Assembly: GCF_014851565.1 (NCBI RefSeq)
Contig: NZ_JACVAA010000001.1
Span: 496,001 to 560,000, forward strand
Direction: 5' to 3'
Source: Pseudomonas sp. PDM15
Lineage (GTDB): Bacteria > Pseudomonadota > Gammaproteobacteria > Pseudomonadales > Pseudomonadaceae
Length of the DNA stretch: 64,000 nt
The translations under genes were made by a program, and so were the position numbers. Positions 39,343 to 48,457 of this stretch are shown in pieces. Within the stretch, counting starts at the first letter, position 1, and the number at the start of each line of letters is the position of its first letter. The notes under the pieces were generated by a model. It searched no databases and was not told the origin of the DNA. It was given only the letters and a program-made list of their open reading frames with translations.

Positions 39343-40260
39343 ATGGACAAGCTCGGGGCCCTGTCGATGTTCGTTGCCGCGGCCGAGCAGGGCAGCTTCA
39401 GCCGCGCCGCGGAGCTGCTGGGCAAGACGCCCTCGGCTCTGACCAAGGCGGTCGGCCACCTGGAGCGCGAGCTGGGCGCGCTGCTGTTCGAGCGCAGCAC
39501 CCGGCGCATCGTGCTGACCGAGGTCGGCCGTCTGTACCTGGACACCGCCCGCCAGGTACTGCAGCGCCTGCACGAGGCCGGTGAGGAGATCGACCAACTG
39601 CAGCACGGCCTGCACGGCACCCTGCGGTTGACCGCGCCACTGGCCTTCGGTCGCGCCTTCCTCGACGAGGTGTGTGCCGGCTTCCTCGCCGAGTACCCGC
39701 AACTACGCCTGCGCGTGGACCTGTGCGACGACTTCGTCGACCTGGTCGAGGCGGGTTACGACCTGGCCCTGCGCGAGGGCCCCAGCGACCTGCCCGGGCT
39801 GATCGCCCGGGTGGTCGGCAAGAACCGCATCTACCTCTGTGCCAGCCCCGACTATCTGGCGTGCAACCCGCTGCCATTGACCCCGCAGACCATGGAGCAG
39901 CACGACTGGCTGATGTACGCACACCCGGCGCTAGGTCGCGAGGGCTGGTGGGTGGAGCAGGATGGCAAGCGCATCTGTCTGCCGCACCCGCGGCGGGTGC
40001 GCCTGGAGAGCGACAACTACGACCTGCTGCTGGCCAACGCCGTGGCCGGTCTTGGCGTGCTGCACACGCCGCAGTGGAGCGTCGCTCCGTTGCTGGCGCA
40101 GGGCCGCCTGGTGCGGGTGATGGAGGAGTACCGGATCGAGCCGGACGCCTTCGGTGCCGATATTCTCGCCGTCTACCCCAGTCACCGCCGCGCCACCGGC
40201 AAGGTGCAGGCGTTCATCGATTACCTGCAGCGCTTCCTCGGCGAGCGCGGCTTCGCCTGA
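39343..40260 (+). CDS. LysR-family transcriptional regulator
   Basis: 305 residues. N-terminal winged helix-turn-helix (about 1-60: MFVAAAEQGSFSRAAELLGKTPSALTKAVGHLERELG) followed by a LysR effector domain with periplasmic-binding-protein-like lobes (about 90-300). It sits between the amidohydrolase/porin genes and a divergent-direction catabolic gene set, so it probably controls one or both. Inducer unknown. Confidence 0.9.
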   Translation: MDKLGALSMFVAAAEQGSFSRAAELLGKTPSALTKAVGHLERELGALLFERSTRRIVLTEVGRLYLDTARQVLQRLHEAGEEIDQLQHGLHGTLRLTAPLAFGRAFLDEVCAGFLAEYPQLRLRVDLCDDFVDLVEAGYDLALREGPSDLPGLIARVVGKNRIYLCASPDYLACNPLPLTPQTMEQHDWLMYAHPALGREGWWVEQDGKRICLPHPRRVRLESDNYDLLLANAVAGLGVLHTPQWSVAPLLAQGRLVRVMEEYRIEPDAFGADILAVYPSHRRATGKVQAFIDYLQRFLGERGFA

Positions 40261-40368
40261 GTCATGCGCTGAGCGGTGGGGTCAATCGCACCGAGCGCTT
40301 GCGTCATTGAGGGGCAAGGAGGGCCGGCCTAACCTGCTTCGATACCCCCATGGAACGAGGAGCTGCGG

Positions 40369-41187
40369 ATGAACGCCATCGATGCCTGGGCCCAGCCCGC
40401 CAATGGGCGGCTGCGCGAGAAGATGCCGGAGGTGGTGCGCCTGCTGGAGAAGTCCGGCACCGCCGAGCTACTCGACCGGGCCATGAGCATCGACGAGACC
40501 GTGGCGCACATGGACGCCGCCGGGGTCGACAAGCTGATGCTGGCCGCCTGGTGCCGGCCCGAGGGCTGGGTGTTCAGCAACGACGAAATCGCCGCATACA
40601 CCCGCGCCTATCCGCAGCGTTTCGTCGGCGTGGCCACGGTGGACCTGAGCAAGCCGGTGGCCGCCGTGCGCGAGCTGGAGCGCGCGGTGCTGGAACTGGG
40701 CTGCAAGGCCCTGCGTATCGTGCCCTGGCTGTGGAAGCTGCCGCCCAACCACCGCCTGTACTACCCGCTTTACGTGAAGTGCATCGAACTGGACATTCCG
40801 TTCTGCACCCAGGTCGGCCACACCGGCCCGCTGATGCCCTCGGAAACCGGCCGCCCGGTGCCCTACCTGGACGAGGTGGCGCTGGACTTCCCCGAGCTGC
40901 GCATCGTCGGCGGGCACATCGGCCACCCCTGGACCGACGAGATGATCGGCCTGGCCTGGAAGCACGACAACGTGTTCATCGATACCTCCGCCTACCTGCC
41001 GCGCTACTACCCGCCGCAGCTGCTGCAGTTCATGCGCAGCTACGGCAGCCACAAGGTGCTGTTCGGCAGCAACTTCCCCCAGTTGCCGCTGACCCGTTGC
41101 ATGCAGCAGCTGGAGGAGCTGGGTCTTAGCGCCGAAGTGCAGGCGCGATTCCTCCACGAAAATGCCCGGCGTATCTTCAAGCTCTGA
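40369..41187 (+). CDS. amidohydrolase-2 family protein lacking the N-terminal HxH
   Basis: 272 residues with the amidohydrolase_2 TIM-barrel pattern: VGVATVDLSKP, WLWKLPPNHRLYYPLY, VGGHIGHPWTDE, IDTSAYLPRYYP and LFGSNFP. The usual opening DxHxH metal motif is IDAWAQPA here, so two histidine ligands are missing; later His/Asp residues remain. This form exists in some actinobacterial and proteobacterial relatives (recall) and may be a decarboxylase or hydrolase with altered metal binding. First of three genes with the ligase and CoA-transferase. Confidence 0.78.
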   Translation: MNAIDAWAQPANGRLREKMPEVVRLLEKSGTAELLDRAMSIDETVAHMDAAGVDKLMLAAWCRPEGWVFSNDEIAAYTRAYPQRFVGVATVDLSKPVAAVRELERAVLELGCKALRIVPWLWKLPPNHRLYYPLYVKCIELDIPFCTQVGHTGPLMPSETGRPVPYLDEVALDFPELRIVGGHIGHPWTDEMIGLAWKHDNVFIDTSAYLPRYYPPQLLQFMRSYGSHKVLFGSNFPQLPLTRCMQQLEELGLSAEVQARFLHENARRIFKL

Positions 41188-41232
41188 ACGGCCCCGCCCG
41201 CCTTTGACAAGAACAACAACAAGAGAGCCCGC

Positions 41233-42870
41233 ATGACCGAACAACTGCCGTTACAACGTTTCCAGCACTGGCTGGACGCCAGCCCCGACCGCGTCTGGCT
41301 GCGCCAGCCGGTGGCCGGCGTCTGGCATGACTTCACCTGGCGCCAGGTCGACGACCAGGCCCGGCGCATGGCCGCAGGCCTGCTCGCCATGGGCTGCGCT
41401 CCGGGCGATCGGGTGGCGATTCTGGCGAAGAACTGCGCCGAATGGTTTATCAGCGACCTGGCCATCCAGTTGGCCGGGCTGGTCAGCGTGCCGCTGTATC
41501 CGCTGCAGTCGGCCGAAAGTGTGGCGTATGTGCTGGAGCATGCCGGATGCAAGGCGATCATCCTCGGCAAGCTCGACGAGCCGGAAAAGCTGGAGGCCGG
41601 CATCGGCGTACAGGTCAAGCGCATTGCCATGCCATACCCGACCCTGCGCGCCGACTATCAGTGGCACGAGCTGCAGGCCTATCCGCCGCTGGTGGCGGGG
41701 CATGAACAGCATGGCGACGAGTTGCTGAGCATCCTCTATACCTCCGGCACCACCGGCCAGCCCAAGGGCGTGATGCTCTCGGCGCGGGCCATGGGCTTTT
41801 CCGGGGCCAATGCCTCGGCCGAGATGGACATCGGCCCGCAGGACCAGTTCTTCTCCTACTTGCCGCTGTCACACGCGGCCGAGCGCTTCCTGGTGCAGTT
41901 CAACAGCCTGTACAGCGGCGCTGGCGTGGCCTTCGTCGAGTCGCTGGAGACCTTCGCCAGCGACCTGCGTTACATCCGCCCGACCGTGTTCTTCTCCGTG
42001 CCACGTCTGTGGACGCGCTTTCAGCAAGGCGTACTGGAGCGCATTCCGGCGGCCAGACTGGCGCTGCTGCTGCGCATCCCGCTGCTGGGGCGGCTGGTGG
42101 CGGGCAAGCTGCGCGCCGGCCTGGGGCTGGATCGCGCACGCATCCTGGTGTCCGGGGCGGCGGCCATCTCCACGGGGCTGCTGGAGTGGTACCAGCGCAT
42201 CGGCCTGACCATCTGCGAGGGCTACGGCATGACCGAGCACTTCGCCTATGGCTGCTTCAACCGCCCCGGCCAGGTGCGCCTGGGTTCGGTAGGGCGGCCG
42301 ATGCCGGGGCTGGAGCTGCGCCTCGACGACTCCGGGGAAATTCTCTTCCGCAGCGTGACCCTGATGCAGGGCTACTACCGTGACCCGGAGAAAACCGCGG
42401 AAACCATCCGCGACGGCTGGCTGCACACCGGCGACAAGGGTGTGCTGGATGCCGACGGCTATCTGCACATCACCGGGCGGGTCAAGGACATCTTCAAGAC
42501 CAGCAAGGGCAAGTACGTGGCGCCGGCGCCGATCGAGGGCGAGATCGCCAAGAACAGCTGGGTCGAACAGGTCTGCCTGATGGGCAGCAACCTGGATCAG
42601 CCGCTGGCGCTGATCGAGCTGTCGCCGGCCGCCCGCGCCCAGCCCCGGGAGAAGGTGGCGGCCGATCTGCAGGCCACCCTGCACAGCCTCAACGCTAACT
42701 TGCAGCCCCACGAACGCCTGAGCCACCTGCTGCTGGTGCAGGACAGCTGGACCGTGGACAACGGCTGCATGACACCGACCATGAAAATCCGCCGCAACGT
42801 GCTGGAGGCCAGGTACACCGACCTGGTAGCCCGCCTGCCGGCCGAATCCTCTCTGCATTGGGAAAGCTGA
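41233..42870 (+). CDS. AMP-forming acyl-CoA synthetase
   Basis: 545 residues, long-chain-type ANL superfamily. Nucleotide loop YTSGTTGQPKGVM (about 172-184), GYGMTEHF, GDKGVLDADGYLHITGR and KTSKGKYVAP. It adenylates a carboxylic acid and transfers it to CoA. Lies 45 bases after the amidohydrolase and 2 bases before the CoA-transferase gene. The acid is unknown. Confidence 0.9.
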   Translation: MTEQLPLQRFQHWLDASPDRVWLRQPVAGVWHDFTWRQVDDQARRMAAGLLAMGCAPGDRVAILAKNCAEWFISDLAIQLAGLVSVPLYPLQSAESVAYVLEHAGCKAIILGKLDEPEKLEAGIGVQVKRIAMPYPTLRADYQWHELQAYPPLVAGHEQHGDELLSILYTSGTTGQPKGVMLSARAMGFSGANASAEMDIGPQDQFFSYLPLSHAAERFLVQFNSLYSGAGVAFVESLETFASDLRYIRPTVFFSVPRLWTRFQQGVLERIPAARLALLLRIPLLGRLVAGKLRAGLGLDRARILVSGAAAISTGLLEWYQRIGLTICEGYGMTEHFAYGCFNRPGQVRLGSVGRPMPGLELRLDDSGEILFRSVTLMQGYYRDPEKTAETIRDGWLHTGDKGVLDADGYLHITGRVKDIFKTSKGKYVAPAPIEGEIAKNSWVEQVCLMGSNLDQPLALIELSPAARAQPREKVAADLQATLHSLNANLQPHERLSHLLLVQDSWTVDNGCMTPTMKIRRNVLEARYTDLVARLPAESSLHWES

Positions 42871-42872
42871 AC

Positions 42873-44048
42873 ATGAAAGCCCCGCTGTCTTCACTGAAAG
42901 TCCTCGATTTCTCCACCCTGCTGCCGGGGCCGTTCGCCTCGCTGCTGCTGGCGGATATGGGCGCCGAGGTGCTGCGCATCGAGTCGCCCAGCCGCGTCGA
43001 CCTGGTGCGCGTGTTGCCGCCGCACGTGGACGGCGTATCCACCAGCCATGCCTACCTCAACCGCAACAAGCGCTGTCTGGCCCTGGACCTGAAGAAGCCC
43101 GAGGCGCTGGAGGTGGTGAAGCGCCTGGTGGCCGAGTACGACATCGTGCTGGAGCAGTTCCGCCCCGGGGTGATGGACAAGCTCGGTCTCGGCTATGAGG
43201 CGTTGAAGGCGCTCAACCCGCGGCTGATCTATGTGTCCATCACCGGCTACGGCCAGACCGGGCCGTACAGGGACCGCGCCGGCCATGACCTCAATTATCT
43301 GGCCCTGAGCGGACTTTCCAGCTACACCGGCCGCCGCGACAGCGGGCCGTTGCCGCTCGGCGTGCAGGTGGCGGACATTGCTGGCGGCTCGCTGCACGGA
43401 GTGATCGGCCTGCTCGCGGCGGTGATCGCCCGGCAGAGCACGGGGCAGGGCCAGCACGTGGACATCAGCATGACCGACTGTGCCTTCAGCCTGCACGCCA
43501 TGGCTGGCGCCGGTTACCTGGCCGGCAACGTCGAGCCGGACATGCAAAACCAGGTGCTCAACGGCGGCAGCTTCTACGACTACTACCGCACCCGCGACGG
43601 CCGCTGGCTGTCGGTGGGCAGCCTGGAGCCGCAGTTCATGCAGCAGTTCTGCGCCGCCCTCGGTCGCCCGGAGTTGGCGGCAATGGGCCTGTCGCCCAGG
43701 GATCAGGAGAAGCTCAAGAGCGAGATCGCCGCCGAGGTGGAGAAGCACGACCTGGTCGAGTGGCAACAGCGCTTCGCCGAGGTGGACGCCTGCGTGGAGC
43801 CAGTGCTGAAGCTCTCCGAGGCGGTCGAGCACCCGCAGCTCAAAGCCCGCGGCGTGGTCACCGAAGTGCCGCGCGAGGGCAAGGCCGCACAACGGCAGAT
43901 CGCCTGCCCGATCCGTTTCTCCGAGGGTCTGGAGCTTCCACGGCATATCGGCGCACCGGTCGGCGCGCACAACGACGAGGTGCTGCGCGAGCTGGGTTAT
44001 GACGAGGGAGAAATTGCCGCGCTGAAGGCAAGCAAGGCTCTCGGGTAG
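42873..44048 (+). CDS. CaiB/BaiF family CoA-transferase
   Basis: 391 residues from the ATG at 42873. VLDFSTLLPGPFASLLLADMGAEVLRIE and the catalytic Asp in GHDLNYLALSG fit class III CoA-transferases, which exchange CoA between acyl donors, or racemases of the same fold. Directly follows the acyl-CoA ligase, suggesting both act on one compound. Confidence 0.9.
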   Translation: MKAPLSSLKVLDFSTLLPGPFASLLLADMGAEVLRIESPSRVDLVRVLPPHVDGVSTSHAYLNRNKRCLALDLKKPEALEVVKRLVAEYDIVLEQFRPGVMDKLGLGYEALKALNPRLIYVSITGYGQTGPYRDRAGHDLNYLALSGLSSYTGRRDSGPLPLGVQVADIAGGSLHGVIGLLAAVIARQSTGQGQHVDISMTDCAFSLHAMAGAGYLAGNVEPDMQNQVLNGGSFYDYYRTRDGRWLSVGSLEPQFMQQFCAALGRPELAAMGLSPRDQEKLKSEIAAEVEKHDLVEWQQRFAEVDACVEPVLKLSEAVEHPQLKARGVVTEVPREGKAAQRQIACPIRFSEGLELPRHIGAPVGAHNDEVLRELGYDEGEIAALKASKALG

Positions 44049-44073
44049 CAATCCCGGGACGGGCTGCTGGCTT

Positions 44074-44090
44074 CCCGGATTGCATCCGGG
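44074..44090. repeat. REP-like hairpin CCCGGATTGCATCCGGG
   Basis: A CCCGGAT / ATCCGGG stem with CTACGGG following, between CaiB and the convergent sprT. Related in form to the palindrome after cysK. Confidence 0.7.
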
Positions 44091-44097
44091 CTACGGG

Positions 44098-44592
44098 CTA
44101 TTCGACGCGCTGCTCGCCGCTAAACACCAGAGTCGCCCGACAACGCCGGCAGAAATAGCGACGGCCCTTGCTGACCAGCCCGTGGCGCTGGCTGGAGAAG
44201 GGGAACTCGCCGTCCGGGCATTGGCACAGGTAGAGGTAGCGGGTGACCTTGCGCCGGCCGATGTCGTAGTTGTGGCAGCGCTCCGGCGGCAGCTCATAGA
44301 CGCCGCGCATGATCAGCTGCCATTCCTCGCCATGGGGCTGGATGCTCGGGCCGAACAACTGGTGCGCCACCAGGTGCGCTACCTCATGGGCCACCGTCTG
44401 CTTGAGGAAGTGCTCGCGGTTCTCCGCGTACAGCTTGGGATTGAAGCGCAGCAGGTTCTCGTGCAGGTGCGCCACGCCGGCCTTCTGCCCGCGCAGCTTG
44501 AAGCTGATCTCGGGGCGGGCGAACGGGCGCTTGAAGAAGTCTTCGGCCTGCTGGTAGCAGGATTCGACGCGGGCGTGGATCAATTCGGGCAT
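44098..44592 (-). CDS. sprT: SprT-like zinc metallopeptidase
   Basis: 164 residues from the ATG at 44592 (MPELIHARVE). Zinc motif HEVAHLVAHQLFG near residue 70 and a C-terminal zinc ribbon with CQCPDGEF...YFCRRCRATL. Family includes SprT/SPRTN peptidases that degrade DNA-protein crosslinks in eukaryotes; bacterial role unproven. Confidence 0.9.
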   Translation of the reverse strand: MPELIHARVESCYQQAEDFFKRPFARPEISFKLRGQKAGVAHLHENLLRFNPKLYAENREHFLKQTVAHEVAHLVAHQLFGPSIQPHGEEWQLIMRGVYELPPERCHNYDIGRRKVTRYLYLCQCPDGEFPFSSQRHGLVSKGRRYFCRRCRATLVFSGEQRVE

Positions 44593-44643
44593 GCGGCAAT
44601 TATGCCGCATCGCCCGGCATGGCCAAACCGACCGCTGGTCGCG

Positions 44644-45315
44644 TCAGTCGTTGCTGTGTTGTTGCTCCTGCACGGTCGGCCTTTCCTCGCGGGTCGGATA
44701 GCCCTGTTCCGGCGTGGTGCGCTCGTACACCGGGTGCATATAGAAGTGCCAGTGCAGGATGGCCGACACCAGCAGCGTCACCACCGACAGCACCGCCACC
44801 GCCCATACCGAGCCGGCGTAGACCATGCCCTGTTGCTGGCGGATGCGCATGAAGGTGGGCAGGCCGACGAACAGCAGGAAGGTCGAGTAGGCACAGGCCA
44901 GGCCCAGCGCGATCACAGCCAGCCAGCGGCTCGGGTAGACCGCCGCCAGGCCAGCGAGGAAGAACGGCGTGGCGGTATAGGCGGCGAAGCCGATGCACTG
45001 GTTCAGCGACGGCCGGGTGTCGAAGGTACGCGACATCCAGCGGATGAAACCGCCCATGATCAGGGTGCCGAACAGCGCGGTGAAATAGACGTTGAGCGAC
45101 AGCAGCAGGGCGCTGCGCTCGTCCAGGAATACCCGCTCGTCCTCGGCCAGGCTCCAGCCGATCTCGGTGGTACCGATGTACAAGCTCACGGCGGGAATCA
45201 GAGCGAGCAGCAGCAGGTGGCCAAGGTAGTGGGCGGGGTGCTGTTCCTCTTCCTGCCGGATCTCGTGCCAGGCGGCGTCCGGGTGGGTGAACAGGTTCAG
45301 GAAGTGCGGAGTCAT
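44644..45315 (-). CDS. Yip1-family membrane protein, copy 1
   Basis: 223 residues with an LFTHPDAAWHEIRQEEE N-terminus, five membrane helices, FAAYTATPFFLAGLAAVYPSRWL and GLPTFMRIRQQQGM. Same fold and motifs as the next gene, so a tandem paralogue. Yip1-type membrane proteins are of unclear role in bacteria. C-terminal tail is longer and charged. Confidence 0.8.
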   Translation of the reverse strand: MTPHFLNLFTHPDAAWHEIRQEEEQHPAHYLGHLLLLALIPAVSLYIGTTEIGWSLAEDERVFLDERSALLLSLNVYFTALFGTLIMGGFIRWMSRTFDTRPSLNQCIGFAAYTATPFFLAGLAAVYPSRWLAVIALGLACAYSTFLLFVGLPTFMRIRQQQGMVYAGSVWAVAVLSVVTLLVSAILHWHFYMHPVYERTTPEQGYPTREERPTVQEQQHSND

Positions 45316-45397
45316 GGGCGACGTTCCTCTGCAGGCCGGCTTACAGCCTTAGAGCCCACACGGTGCCGTCGGGGTTCAACTTTCTTGAGGCAAAACA

Positions 45398-45422
45398 AAA
45401 GGCCGTCCGTGGGCGGCCTCAT
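45398..45422 (-). terminator. rho-independent terminator of Yip1 copy 2
   Basis: On the minus strand AGGCCGCCCA and GGACGGCCT pair and TTTTGTTTT follows, just after the gene ending at 45437. Confidence 0.85.
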
Positions 45423-45436
45423 GGTCGGGCGTTATA

Positions 45437-46036
45437 TCAGTTGGTGTAGACGGGGCCCACGCCGAAGCCCCAGAGGATCACCGAGCAGGCGATCATCGCC
45501 ACCAGCACCACCAGGCCCACGGCCAGCACCGAGCTGGAGAACATGAAGCCTTCGTCCTGGGGGATACCCATGAAGGTGGGGATGCCGGCATACAGCAGGT
45601 ACACCGTGTAGCAGACCGCCACCGTGCCGATCAGCATGCCCAGCCACAGGCTCGGGTACAGCGCGGCGACGCCACCGATGAACAACGGAGTCGCGGTGTA
45701 GGCGGCGAACACGATGCACTGGGTGAGGGTGGGATTGGAGTCGTAGGTGCGTGCCATCCAGTGGATGAAGGCGCCCATCACGGCAACGCCGGCGAGCATC
45801 GCCAGATAGGACATGATGGTCATCTGCAACGCGCTGTTCGCGGTGAGTTTGACCGCTTCGCCATCGCCGATGCGCCAGCCTACCTCGGTGGTGCCGAAAT
45901 AGGCGCAGAGAGCGGGTATGGCAGCGAGAATCAGGACGTGGGTCAGGTACATGTGGCTGATGGATTCCTCCTCGCCACGGATTTCCTGCCACTCTTGGTC
46001 GGGATGGGTGAAGAGCCCCCAAACATGGTGGATCAT
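45437..46036 (-). CDS. Yip1-family membrane protein, copy 2
   Basis: 199 residues with LFTHPDQEWQEIRGEEE, five membrane helices, FAAYTATPLFIGGVAALYPSLWLG and GIPTFMGIPQDEGFM. Paralogue of the gene at 44644, with a terminator between them, so the pair is probably two transcription units from a tandem duplication. Confidence 0.82.
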   Translation of the reverse strand: MIHHVWGLFTHPDQEWQEIRGEEESISHMYLTHVLILAAIPALCAYFGTTEVGWRIGDGEAVKLTANSALQMTIMSYLAMLAGVAVMGAFIHWMARTYDSNPTLTQCIVFAAYTATPLFIGGVAALYPSLWLGMLIGTVAVCYTVYLLYAGIPTFMGIPQDEGFMFSSSVLAVGLVVLVAMIACSVILWGFGVGPVYTN

Positions 46037-46203
46037 GCAGACACCTCCTCTTGTTATTGTTCGATCGCCCCGGAGCGTAGCGCCCGGCGCGCGTGCTCAG
46101 CGGCGCCGGGTGCCGGCCGAATCACTGCGACCGTATGCCGCAGTATAGGAGAAGGCCGCAGCCCGCATGAACCGTGGCTTTAGAGCGAATCGCTCTCTTA
46201 GAG

Positions 46204-46794
46204 TCAGCCGTAATAGCGCTGCAGTATTTCCATCGCCAGATTGATCGACTGCAAACGGCTGGTGCTGCCACCGCGATCAGGGTGATGGATGCTCACCAGT
46301 TGCCGGTAGCGCTGCTTGATAGTGGCGAGATTGAGCGGCTGATCGCCATTCAGCTCGAACAGCTCCAATGCCGCGCGCTTCTCGTCGCCACCCTGCATGC
46401 GCGTCCAGAAGCTGGAAAGCAGCTTCTCCACGTCGTCCTCGGTGGTGTCGCGCAAATGTTGCAGATTGAGATAGTAGTCACGCAGCGGGTCGTGTTCGGC
46501 CAGCGCGTCGGGGCCCGCTCGCCAGGGTTGCAGCTGCACGCACAGCGGGCTGATCTCCAGGTGTGCGCTCTGCGCCTGCCACAAGCGGTCCCGCAGCAGG
46601 TACAGGGCGTTGAACAGCAGGAAGTGGGTGCGGTACAGCACCAGCTTGTCGGCCAGGCCGAGATTGGGGATATGCGTGGAGTGTCGAGCCTTGAGCTGCT
46701 GGATCAGGTGGAACTCGCTGATGCCGGCGGGCGCTTCGCGGAGCAGGGCATGCAGCTGGTCGGGCAGATCAAGGGCGGGATCGAGGTCGTTCAT
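46204..46794 (-). CDS. DnaJ-related protein with C-terminal J domain
   Basis: 196 residues. N-terminal DNAJ-related domain (about 10-110: LREAPAGISEFHLIQQLK...LFNALYLLRDRLW) and a short C-terminal J domain with the HPD motif in SIHHPDRGGSTSRLQSINLAMEIL. Family partners an Hsp70 but the client is unknown. Divergent from ttcA. Confidence 0.88.
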   Translation of the reverse strand: MNDLDPALDLPDQLHALLREAPAGISEFHLIQQLKARHSTHIPNLGLADKLVLYRTHFLLFNALYLLRDRLWQAQSAHLEISPLCVQLQPWRAGPDALAEHDPLRDYYLNLQHLRDTTEDDVEKLLSSFWTRMQGGDEKRAALELFELNGDQPLNLATIKQRYRQLVSIHHPDRGGSTSRLQSINLAMEILQRYYG

Positions 46795-46879
46795 CCGATC
46801 AGCCTAACACGGGCTGCCTAGCGCCGGCTTTGTGCGTAAAATGGCCAGCTTTTCGCCTTCACCCGGATTCCCGAGCACC

Positions 46880-47707
46880 ATGTCCAGCAGCCTTTCGGTC
46901 AACCAGAACAAACTGCAGAAACGCCTGCGCCGCCTGACCGGCGAAGCCATCGCCGACTTCAACATGATCGAGGATGGTGACAAGGTGATGGTCTGCCTGT
47001 CCGGCGGCAAGGACAGCTACACCATGCTCGACATCCTGCTGTACCTGCAGAAGGTGGCGCCGATCAAGTTCGAGATCGTCGCGGTGAACATGGACCAGAA
47101 GCAGCCCGGCTTCCCCGAGCACGTGCTGCCGGCCTACCTGGAATCCATTGGCGTGCCGTACCACATCATCGAGAAGGACACCTACTCGGTGGTGAAGGAG
47201 AAGATCCCGGAGGGCAAGACCACCTGCTCGCTGTGCTCGCGCCTGCGCCGCGGCACCCTGTACACCTACGCCGACGAGATCGGTGCGACCAAGATGGCCC
47301 TCGGTCACCACCGCGACGACATCCTCGAGACCTTCTTCCTCAACATGTTCTACGGCGGCACGCTGAAGGCCATGCCGCCCAAGCTGCTGTCCGACGACGG
47401 CCGCAACGTGGTGATCCGCCCGCTGGCCTACTGCAACGAGAAGGACATCGAGGCCTACTCGGTGATGAAGGAGTTCCCGATCATCCCGTGCAACCTGTGC
47501 GGCTCCCAGGAGAACCTGCAGCGCCAGGTGGTCAAGGAGATGCTGGTGGAATGGGAGCGCAAGAGCCCGGGCCGCACCGAGATCATGTTCCGCGCCCTGC
47601 AGAACGTGGTGCCGTCGCAGCTGGCTGACCGCGAGCTGTTCGACTTCCAGAGCCTGAAGATCGATGACAGCGCCACGCCACGCTTCCTCGATGTGATGAA
47701 CCTGTGA
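46880..47707 (+). CDS. ttcA: tRNA 2-thiocytidine synthetase TtcA
   Basis: 275 residues from the ATG at 46880. PP-loop SGGKDS (41-46), [10 protein letters not shown] (Cys-116 and Cys-119) and CNLCGSQ supply the conserved cysteines for the [4Fe-4S] cluster. Adds sulfur to cytidine-32 of certain tRNAs. The upstream in-frame ATG at 46832 adds atypical residues. Confidence 0.96.
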   Translation: MSSSLSVNQNKLQKRLRRLTGEAIADFNMIEDGDKVMVCLSGGKDSYTMLDILLYLQKVAPIKFEIVAVNMDQKQPGFPEHVLPAYLESIGVPYHIIEKDTYSVVKEKIPEGKTTCSLCSRLRRGTLYTYADEIGATKMALGHHRDDILETFFLNMFYGGTLKAMPPKLLSDDGRNVVIRPLAYCNEKDIEAYSVMKEFPIIPCNLCGSQENLQRQVVKEMLVEWERKSPGRTEIMFRALQNVVPSQLADRELFDFQSLKIDDSATPRFLDVMNL

Positions 47708-47712
47708 TTCCC

Positions 47713-47740
47713 GACCGGCCGCCCAGAGCGGCCGGTTCTC
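47713..47740. terminator. hairpin terminator after ttcA
   Basis: ACCGGCCGC and GCGGCCGGT pair around CCAGA, followed by TCTCT, between convergent ttcA and the ferredoxin-like gene. Confidence 0.75.
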
Positions 47741-47743
47741 TAT

Positions 47744-48457
47744 CTAGCCACGCATGATCAGCTCGGGCACCGCGAGCTCCTCGACGAAGCGCTCCTGCAC
47801 CAGGCGCCTCACCTCGGCCGCATCGCGTATGCGGTACCACTCGCCACTCGGGTAGACGCTCAGGGTCGGCCCCTGGTCGCAGGGGAACTGGCACTGGGTA
47901 CGGGTTATATGTACGCCGTTTTCGGTCTCCAGGCGGCCGACTGCCTTCAGCTCCTCGCGCAACAGCTTCCACAAGGGCAGGGCGCCACGCCGGGTGCAGC
48001 GCGGGCCGTTGCACAGCAGCACGCGATAGCGGTGCGGCGGGATGCACGACCAGGAGTGAGATTCCGGTAGTTGCGGCACCTCCACGCAGCCCAGATGTTT
48101 TTCCGGTTGCTGGATCAGATCGGCCAGGGCCGTCACATCCTCGGCATTGCCGGCACAGACGAACAGCCGGTCGGCGCGTTCGCCGGCCAGTGCCTGCAGT
48201 TCGCCGCGCAGCCAGTCCAGCTGCGGGCTGCCGCCGAGCGGGTCGAGATCGACGAGCAACAGCGGCAACTCTTCACCGTGCAGGCACTCGCGCACCTGCT
48301 CCCAGAGCTGGTCATAGCCAGCGTCGGTATCGAACAGATCGCCCAGCACGGCGGTGCCGAACTGCTCGGCGAACTGGCGGCGGGTCAGCTCGGCGAAGCT
48401 GCCGTGGTTCAAGTCGGGGCCGGCGAACAGCACGCGGGCGTAGGTTTCGGTCTTCAT
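47744..48457 (-). CDS. (2Fe-2S) ferredoxin-like protein of the cobalamin cluster
   Basis: 237 residues from the ATG at 48457, overlapping the cobK stop. N-terminal ~150 residues resemble a CbiX-like or P-loop-less sirohydrochlorin-type fold without clear motifs; the C-terminal ~90 residues carry CNGPRCTRRG...TRTQCQFPCDQGP, a four-cysteine thioredoxin-like [2Fe-2S] ferredoxin pattern. Close coupling to cobK and cobL suggests an electron-transfer role in corrin synthesis; that is inference. Confidence 0.7.
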   Translation of the reverse strand: MKTETYARVLFAGPDLNHGSFAELTRRQFAEQFGTAVLGDLFDTDAGYDQLWEQVRECLHGEELPLLLVDLDPLGGSPQLDWLRGELQALAGERADRLFVCAGNAEDVTALADLIQQPEKHLGCVEVPQLPESHSWSCIPPHRYRVLLCNGPRCTRRGALPLWKLLREELKAVGRLETENGVHITRTQCQFPCDQGPTLSVYPSGEWYRIRDAAEVRRLVQERFVEELAVPELIMRG

